From contig JADHND010000040.1 in the NCBI GenBank assembly GCA_016779685.1, positions 1 to 10,908 of the forward strand: a stretch of 10,908 nt of DNA, read 5' to 3'. Numbering within the stretch: the stretch's first letter is position 1; the number at the start of each line of letters is the position of its first letter. This document shows positions 6,681-10,908 of this stretch, piece by piece. The notes beneath the pieces are model-generated. The model did not search any database. It was not told where the DNA came from and was given only the letters and a program-made list of their open reading frames with translations. This DNA is from Shewanellaceae bacterium. Lineage in GTDB: Bacteria > Pseudomonadota > Gammaproteobacteria > Enterobacterales > Shewanellaceae. The position numbers and the translations under genes were made by a program.

Positions 6681-7274
6681 ATGAGTAACGCGCCTATAGA
6701 TATTGGACGTCGAAAATTTTTAACCACGACCACAGCAGTCGTTGGTGGCATTGGGATGGCTGCTACTGCCGTGCCATTTTTAAAATCTTGGAGTCCGAGT
6801 GCCAAGGCAAAAGCAGCCGGAGCACCCGTTGAAGTCGACATTTCTAAGATTGAATTAGGGCAGTTAATTCGGGTTGAGTGGCGTGGTAAACCTGTTTGGA
6901 TTGTTCGACGTTCAGATGAGACTGTGAAGAGTCTGCAAGACACTGACGATCGGTTGCGTGATCCCAGTTCTGAAGAAGCGCAACAACCTTCTTATGCAAC
7001 GAACGCTACACGTTCTATTAAACCTCAATTTTTAATCGCGGTTGGAATTTGTACCCACTTAGGTTGTTCACCAACATATTTGCCCGATTCATTTTCTGAA
7101 CAAGTGGAAGGCGTACCTTCAGGGTTTTTCTGTCCATGTCATGGTTCTAAATTTGATATGGCAGGTCGGGTATTTGAAAATGTCCCTGCACCATTGAATT
7201 TGGTGATTCCACCGCATTATTATGTCAATGACAATACGGTCATGATTGGTGTAGAAAAAGGAGAGACATCATGA
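6681..7274 (+). CDS. petA: Rieske iron-sulfur subunit of the cytochrome bc1 complex
   Basis: A 197-residue ubiquinol-cytochrome c reductase iron-sulfur subunit. Its [2Fe-2S] cluster takes one electron from ubiquinol at the Qo site and hands it to cytochrome c1. The N-terminus has a twin-arginine signal/anchor, IGRRKFL (Arg10-Arg11), followed by a hydrophobic helix, which fits Tat-dependent membrane insertion of a folded cluster domain. Rieske box 1 is CTHLGC (Cys124, His126, Cys129) and box 2 is CPCHGS (Cys151, Cys153, His154): Cys124, His126, Cys151 and His154 are the expected ligands, and Cys129-Cys153 the disulfide. The ATG at 6681 is chosen because GGAG lies 8 bases upstream and the length fits the family; the in-frame TTG at 6609 and ATG at 6663 lack good ribosome sites. 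The stop overlaps the petB start (ATGA). Confidence 0.97.
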   Translation: MSNAPIDIGRRKFLTTTTAVVGGIGMAATAVPFLKSWSPSAKAKAAGAPVEVDISKIELGQLIRVEWRGKPVWIVRRSDETVKSLQDTDDRLRDPSSEEAQQPSYATNATRSIKPQFLIAVGICTHLGCSPTYLPDSFSEQVEGVPSGFFCPCHGSKFDMAGRVFENVPAPLNLVIPPHYYVNDNTVMIGVEKGETS

Positions 7275-8485
7275 GTGGTTTATTAGATTGGGTAGAAGAA
7301 CGTATTCCCTTAATGAAAACGTATAACAAGCACGTTGGGCAATACCCAGCGCCCAAAAATTTTAACTTTTGGTATTATTTTGGTTCACTTGCGATGTTGG
7401 TCTTGGTCAATCAGCTGTTAACGGGTTTTTGGTTGACTATGAATTATGTGCCCACTGCTGAAGGGGCCTTTGCTTCGATTGAATACATTATGCGAGACGT
7501 AGAATATGGCTGGTTGTTGCGGTATATGCATTCATCCGGCGCTTCGGCCTTTTTTATTGTGGTTTATTTACACATGACCCGCGCCTTGTTGTACGGCTCA
7601 TATAAAAAACCACGTGAACTTCTGTGGATTTTCGGGGTCATTATCTTTTTGGTCTTGATGGCAGAAGCTTTTATGGGGTATTTGTTACCATGGGGACAAA
7701 TGTCCTATTGGGGCGCGCAAGTGATTATTTCCTTATTTGGTGCAATTCCTATCATTGGTGATGACTTGACTCTGTGGATTCGAGGCGATTATGTGGTGTC
7801 GGGTGTGACCCTGACGCGTTTTTTTGCATTACATGTTGCCGTGTTGCCATTGGTTATTTGCTTGCTGGTTTTTTTACACATCGTTGCATTGCATGAAGTC
7901 GGTTCAAACAATCCTGATGGCGTGGAAATCAAACAGAACAAAGATGAAAATGGTTGGCCTGTCGATGCGATTCGTTTTCATCCATATTATACCGTGAAAG
8001 ATTTGATCGGGGTTGCTGGCTTCTTGTTTTTGTTTTGTTATGTGATCTTTTTTGCCCCTGAGGGTGGCGGGTATTTTTTAGAAAGGCCAAATTTTGAAGC
8101 GGCGAATCCACTCAAAACACCGGAACATATTGCACCAGTATGGTATTTCACGGCGTTTTATGCGATGTTGCGAGCTGTACCTGATAAGCTTGGTGGTGTT
8201 ATCGTGATGTTTGGCGCCATTTTAATTTTGTTCTTTCTCCCTTGGATTGATCGCTGTCAGGTGAAATCAATCCGCTATCGTCATTGGTATCATAAACTCA
8301 ATTTGGCTCAATTTGGTGTGAGTTTCGTGATCTTGTCGATTTTGGGCGCCTTGCCGGCCACAACGCTCACAACCATCATGTCCCAGTTGTTTACGCTGTT
8401 GTATTTTGGGTTTTTTATGGCTTTATGGTGGTACAGTCCAACAGAAAAAACAAAACCAGTTCCAGAGAGGGTGATCTACAAATGA
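7271..8485 (+). CDS. petB: Cytochrome b subunit of the bc1 complex
   Basis: A 404-residue diheme membrane protein carrying the Qo and Qi quinone sites. Expected heme ligands are His87 and His101 in helix B (RYMHSSG, YLHMTR) and His188 and His203 in helix D (FALHVA, FLHIVALHEVGSNNP). The helix-D pair is separated by 14 residues rather than the 13 of mitochondrial cytochrome b. About eight membrane helices are visible, roughly at 36-57, 85-105, 117-137, 182-207, 245-262, 308-326, 347-364 and 370-388. The N-terminal b6-like half and C-terminal subunit-IV-like half are fused, as in a true bc1. The Qo motif reads PVWY (289-292) instead of PEWY. The ATG overlaps the petA stop, and the petB stop overlaps the petC start, both as ATGA, implying tight translational coupling and matched stoichiometry. 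Confidence 0.98.
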   Translation: MSGLLDWVEERIPLMKTYNKHVGQYPAPKNFNFWYYFGSLAMLVLVNQLLTGFWLTMNYVPTAEGAFASIEYIMRDVEYGWLLRYMHSSGASAFFIVVYLHMTRALLYGSYKKPRELLWIFGVIIFLVLMAEAFMGYLLPWGQMSYWGAQVIISLFGAIPIIGDDLTLWIRGDYVVSGVTLTRFFALHVAVLPLVICLLVFLHIVALHEVGSNNPDGVEIKQNKDENGWPVDAIRFHPYYTVKDLIGVAGFLFLFCYVIFFAPEGGGYFLERPNFEAANPLKTPEHIAPVWYFTAFYAMLRAVPDKLGGVIVMFGAILILFFLPWIDRCQVKSIRYRHWYHKLNLAQFGVSFVILSILGALPATTLTTIMSQLFTLLYFGFFMALWWYSPTEKTKPVPERVIYK

Positions 8486-9189
8486 ATAAATTCACTTTTT
8501 TGTTGTGGCTGCTGTTGCCTTGGAATGTTTTAGCTGCGTCTGTAGACGCTCCCTTTCAAGTTGAGCTTGATCTCAATGATCACGCATCGCTTGAAAGAGG
8601 TTTAAAAGTTTTTATGGAAAATTGCTCAGGCTGTCATGGAATGCAGTACCAAAGGTATAACCGGGTTGCAGAAGACCTTGGCATCACGCCGGAGGATATG
8701 AAAAACAAATATATGTTTGCTGATGTCAAAATTGGAGAGCATATGAAAAGTGCGATGCCACAAAAGGATTCTGCGATCTGGTTTGGTGCGCCGCCACCTG
8801 ATTTAACCATGGTAGCTAGGGTGCGTGGTAACGATTGGATTTACAGCTATCTGAAATCTTTTTATGTGGATCCACTCCGCCCACTTGGCGTCAACAACCG
8901 ACTGCTGCACAATGTGGCGATGCCACATGTACTCCAGCGATTCCAAGGAAAGCCCTTACCCGTTCGCGATGATAAGGGACGCGTGATTGGCACTGAAGCC
9001 ATTGGTGGAGAGTTAACAGACGAAGAATACGATCAGATGATCAAAGATCTCACCGGTTTCTTAGCTTATTCTGCTGAGCCGATTCAAACCACGCGCAAGC
9101 GAATAGGTGTATGGGTGCTCTTTTATGTGGCTATTTTATTTGTCTTAGCCGTCTTCTTGAAGAGAGAATACTGGAAAGATGTGCAATAG
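8482..9189 (+). CDS. petC: Cytochrome c1 subunit of the bc1 complex
   Basis: A 235-residue membrane-anchored c-type cytochrome that passes electrons from the Rieske protein to a soluble or membrane cytochrome c. The start is the ATG at 8482, overlapping the petB TGA, with AGAGGG at 8466-8471; it gives a Sec signal peptide (Lys3, hydrophobic core, likely cleavage after NVLA near residue 18). An upstream in-frame ATG at 8425 would read 19 residues inside petB. The heme-binding motif CSGCH is at 48-52, APPPDLT is at 103-109, and Met147 in NVAMPHV is the likely axial ligand. A single C-terminal transmembrane helix (about 208-226) followed by KREYWKDV anchors it with the bulk in the periplasm. Heme attachment needs a cytochrome c maturation system, not in this window. 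A terminator follows at 9224. Confidence 0.96.
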   Translation: MNKFTFLLWLLLPWNVLAASVDAPFQVELDLNDHASLERGLKVFMENCSGCHGMQYQRYNRVAEDLGITPEDMKNKYMFADVKIGEHMKSAMPQKDSAIWFGAPPPDLTMVARVRGNDWIYSYLKSFYVDPLRPLGVNNRLLHNVAMPHVLQRFQGKPLPVRDDKGRVIGTEAIGGELTDEEYDQMIKDLTGFLAYSAEPIQTTRKRIGVWVLFYVAILFVLAVFLKREYWKDVQ

Positions 9190-9223
9190 TTTGTAAATCA
9201 GGGTAAAATAGCGACTGATTTTG

Positions 9224-9253
9224 AAGAGCCTGCTTCGGGCTCTTTGTCTTATT
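9224..9253 (+). terminator. Intrinsic terminator between petABC and sspAB
   Basis: The 7-bp stem AAGAGCC (9224-9230) with GGCTCTT (9238-9244) has a 7-base loop and a T-rich tail interrupted by G and C (TTTGTCTTATTT). It starts 35 bases after the petC stop and ends 28 bases before the sspA ATG. It would cut down readthrough from petC. A separate sspA promoter is then expected; TAAAAT (9204-9209) or TATAAA (9254-9259) could be its -10, but neither has a convincing -35. Confidence 0.7.
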
Positions 9254-9280
9254 TATAAATTATCTTTTGGAGGGGTAGGT

Positions 9281-9916
9281 ATGGCGGTTGCTACCAATAA
9301 GCGTTCGGTGATGACACTGTTTTCAGGTGCCAATGATTTACACAGTCATCAAGCTCGAATCGTTTTAGCGGAAAAAGGTGTAACGGTAGACGTGATTCAA
9401 GTTGAACCTGATTGTTTACCAGAAGAACTTGCCGAATTGAACCCTTATAATACAGTACCCACTTTGGTCGATAGAGAGCTAGTACTGTATAAATCTAGAA
9501 TTATTATGGAGTATTTGGATGAGCGATTCCCGCATCCACCACTCATGCCAGTATATCCCGTTGCCCGTGGTAACAGTCGGCTAATGATGCATCGTATTGA
9601 GAAAGATTGGTATGCTTTGGTTGCTGAAATTCAACAAGGGCACAATCTGGATGTAAACCGGCAGCAGCTTAAAGAAGGTTTGTTGTCGATTGCACCTATC
9701 TTTAGCGATTCGTCCTATTTTATGAGTGAAGAATTTGGACTGATGGATTGCTATATTGCACCGTTGTTGTGGCGTTTACCGCAATTAAAAATCAGCCTAG
9801 ATTCTGCCAGTGCAAAAAGTATCAATGATTATATGAAACGTGTGTTTGAGCGTGAGTCCTTTAAGTCATCGTTGACTGAAGCGGAGCGTGAAATTCGATT
9901 GGGATTAATTTTATGA
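9281..9916 (+). CDS. sspA: SspA, stringent starvation protein A
   Basis: A 211-residue protein with a glutathione-S-transferase fold that binds RNA polymerase and modulates transcription in stationary phase and acid or starvation stress; in several pathogens it also affects virulence genes. The start is the ATG at 9281, with GGAGG at 9269-9273, and gives MAVATNKRSVMTLFSG, nearly the E. coli N-terminus; a longer frame from the TTG at 9221 would run through the terminator. The thioredoxin-like N-terminal half covers about 10-85 (NTVPTLVDREL), and the helical C-terminal half follows. The surface Pro84-His85-Pro86 patch, needed for transcription activation in E. coli, is intact within DERFPHPPLMPVYPVARG. 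C-terminal signatures are CYIAPLLWRLPQL and FERESFKSSLTEAEREIRLG. The stop overlaps the sspB start. Confidence 0.98.
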   Translation: MAVATNKRSVMTLFSGANDLHSHQARIVLAEKGVTVDVIQVEPDCLPEELAELNPYNTVPTLVDRELVLYKSRIIMEYLDERFPHPPLMPVYPVARGNSRLMMHRIEKDWYALVAEIQQGHNLDVNRQQLKEGLLSIAPIFSDSSYFMSEEFGLMDCYIAPLLWRLPQLKISLDSASAKSINDYMKRVFERESFKSSLTEAEREIRLGLIL

Positions 9917-10329
9917 GACAAATGACATCAAATCGCTCGTATTTGTTAAAAGCCTATTATGATTGGATCTCGGATAATCTGTTGACGCCTCATATTTTGG
10001 TCAATGCCGCCGAAACGGGCGTGCAAGTACCAACAGATTATGTGGGGAAAGATCAAATTATCTTGAACATCTTATCGTCTGCGGTCGCAGATTTAGATAT
10101 CAACGAAAATGCAGTGAGCTTTCAGGCTCGTTTTAGTGGCGTTCCATTTGAGATCTACCTACCACTGACAGCCATTGTCGCTATTTATGCGCAAGAGAAT
10201 GGTGTCGGGATGACTTTTTTTGACGAGGAACAACATTTAGAGCTAGACGATGATGCAGAGTTATTACAAGACTCAACACCCGCTAAGGATTCATCTAGTA
10301 AAACATCGCATTTACGCGTGATTAAATAG
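9913..10329 (+). CDS. sspB: SspB, ClpXP protease specificity adaptor
   Basis: A 138-residue adaptor that captures ssrA-tagged peptides from stalled ribosomes and delivers them to ClpXP. The N-terminal substrate-binding domain (about 6-108) shows YLLKAYYDWISDN, LTPHILV, GVQVPTDYVGKDQIILNI and the AVSFQARFSGVPFEIYLPL strand region, then AIYAQENGVGMTF. A flexible acidic and Ser/Thr-rich linker (about 109-132) leads to the C-terminal LRVIK, matching the LRVVK motif of E. coli SspB that docks on the ClpX zinc-binding domain. It is shorter than the E. coli protein (about 165 residues) only because the linker is shorter; both functional ends are present. The ATG at 9913 overlaps the sspA TGA; a second ATG three codons on (9922) is a possible alternative. 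Confidence 0.97.
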   Translation: MRQMTSNRSYLLKAYYDWISDNLLTPHILVNAAETGVQVPTDYVGKDQIILNILSSAVADLDINENAVSFQARFSGVPFEIYLPLTAIVAIYAQENGVGMTFFDEEQHLELDDDAELLQDSTPAKDSSSKTSHLRVIK

Positions 10330-10336
10330 ACGGTCT

Positions 10337-10366
10337 TGACCAAGCTTTTTATCGACGGCTTGGTCA
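10337..10366. terminator. Hairpin between convergent sspB and dsbD, possible bidirectional terminator
   Basis: A perfect 9-bp inverted repeat, TGACCAAGC (10337-10345) and GCTTGGTCA (10358-10366), has a 12-base loop that begins with TTTTT. It lies 7 bases after the sspB stop and 16 bases before the dsbD stop codon. Neither strand has a T run directly after the stem, so it is not a classical intrinsic terminator; it may protect the 3' ends or act with Rho. Confidence 0.5.
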
Positions 10367-10382
10367 GTGCGCTCTCCTACCT

Positions 10383-10908
10383 TCAATCCATACCTTGTAA
10401 TTTATCTAACGTGCTCACCATGTGTTCAGCATCGACAAAACCAGTGATACGTAATTCAGTGGCTTCTTGTCCTGTTTTTGTGAACAACAAGAGCGTTGGC
10501 ATGCCTGTGATGGCATATTGCTCTAAGATCTCACTATTGGTCTCGTTAATTTCGGTGACGTTGAGTCGCAACAACAGCATATCTTTAAAGCGAGCCTGTA
10601 CTTCAGGGGCTGGAAAGGTCTTTTGCTCGAGTTCGCGACAGGCGACACACCACATAGCAAAGATATCGACTAGAACGGTTTGCTGGTTTTGTTGTGCTCG
10701 TTGGAGCTGGGTTTGAAGTCCGGCTAAGCTATTAATTTCAATAAAGGGACGATGTGGTGCATGAGCCTCATTTGGCTGGCGCCATAGATGTGCGGTTTGT
10801 TGGAACCAAAACACACTGGTTAACAGGGTGATGATCACAATGAGACTTGTTTTAAGCAGAGTTCTTGGGGCGGTATTGCGTTTAAAATAGCGCCAACATA
10901 GCCACGCA
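10383..10908 (-). CDS. dsbD: DsbD, thiol:disulfide interchange protein, C-terminal thioredoxin-like domain (partial)
   Basis: The frame stays open to the right window edge, so the GTG at 10838 is probably internal; about 174 C-terminal residues are visible of a family usually near 550-600. DsbD passes electrons from cytoplasmic thioredoxin through its membrane domain to periplasmic partners such as DsbC, and to the cytochrome c maturation pathway. The visible part starts with a basic loop and the last transmembrane helix (about 10800-10850, SLIVIITLLTSVFWF), then the periplasmic thioredoxin-like domain. The active site is WCVACRE, with cysteine codons at 10647-10649 and 10638-10640, followed by LEQKTFPAPEVQ, typical of DsbD. 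The cis-proline loop is ITGMPTLLLF. The CVAC motif with a preceding membrane helix separates it from soluble thioredoxins. A stand-alone membrane-bound thioredoxin is less likely but cannot be excluded without the upstream part. Confidence 0.88.
   Translation of the reverse strand, partial: AWLCWRYFKRNTAPRTLLKTSLIVIITLLTSVFWFQQTAHLWRQPNEAHAPHRPFIEINSLAGLQTQLQRAQQNQQTVLVDIFAMWCVACRELEQKTFPAPEVQARFKDMLLLRLNVTEINETNSEILEQYAITGMPTLLLFTKTGQEATELRITGFVDAEHMVSTLDKLQGMD

Noticed and set aside
6656..6943. A 95-codon - strand frame opposite the start of petA.
   Set aside because: It mirrors the petA signal-anchor coding region, with no ribosome site and no recognisable features.
10336..10716. A 126-codon + strand frame after sspB.
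   Set aside because: It is antisense to the dsbD thioredoxin domain and starts within the convergent hairpin; its Ser/Cys-rich translation is typical of a shadow frame.

Overview
The window is an ordinary, densely packed stretch of chromosome from a gammaproteobacterium. Base composition is moderate to AT-leaning by eye. Products such as ribosomal proteins L13 and S9, SspA, ZapE and MurA look close to their Escherichia coli counterparts as I remember them. The gene order mla-ibaG-murA / degQ-zapG / zapE-rplM-rpsI / petABC / sspAB is a known gammaproteobacterial neighbourhood. petABC, absent from E. coli, sits between rpsI and sspA as in Pseudomonas and Legionella-type genomes. I cannot name the genus. 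A Legionellales-like organism is possible but unproven.

Layout: (1) 1-2295, + strand: the 3' end of mlaC, then mlaB, ibaG and murA, closed by a hairpin terminator. The first two belong to the Mla outer-membrane lipid-transport system and murA starts peptidoglycan synthesis. (2) 2298-4108, - strand: zapG (yhcB) followed by degQ, an inner-membrane division/envelope factor and a periplasmic protease. (3) 4109-4218: a short divergent promoter region between zapG and zapE. (4) 4219-5310, + strand: zapE, a division-associated AAA+ ATPase. (5) 5311-6447: a structured leader, rplM, rpsI and a strong terminator. (6) 6448-9253: an AT-rich promoter region and petABC, the complete three-subunit cytochrome bc1 complex (Rieske protein, cytochrome b, cytochrome c1), with ATGA overlaps and a terminator. 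(7) 9281-10366: sspA and sspB, the stringent starvation protein pair, with an ATGA overlap and a hairpin. (8) 10383-10908, - strand: the C-terminal end of dsbD, cut by the window edge.

The common theme is envelope and growth: lipid asymmetry, wall precursor synthesis, division, periplasmic quality control, ribosome supply, respiration and starvation response. I saw no mobile element, tRNA, rRNA, CRISPR array, phage gene or toxin-antitoxin pair, and no convincing undescribed system. The points worth a second look are regulatory: an inverted repeat centred on the zapE -10 box with overlapping divergent promoters, and a two-hairpin rplM leader with a repeated segment that allows alternative pairing. 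Smaller points are an AT-rich inverted repeat before petA and the cytochrome b PVWY variant.
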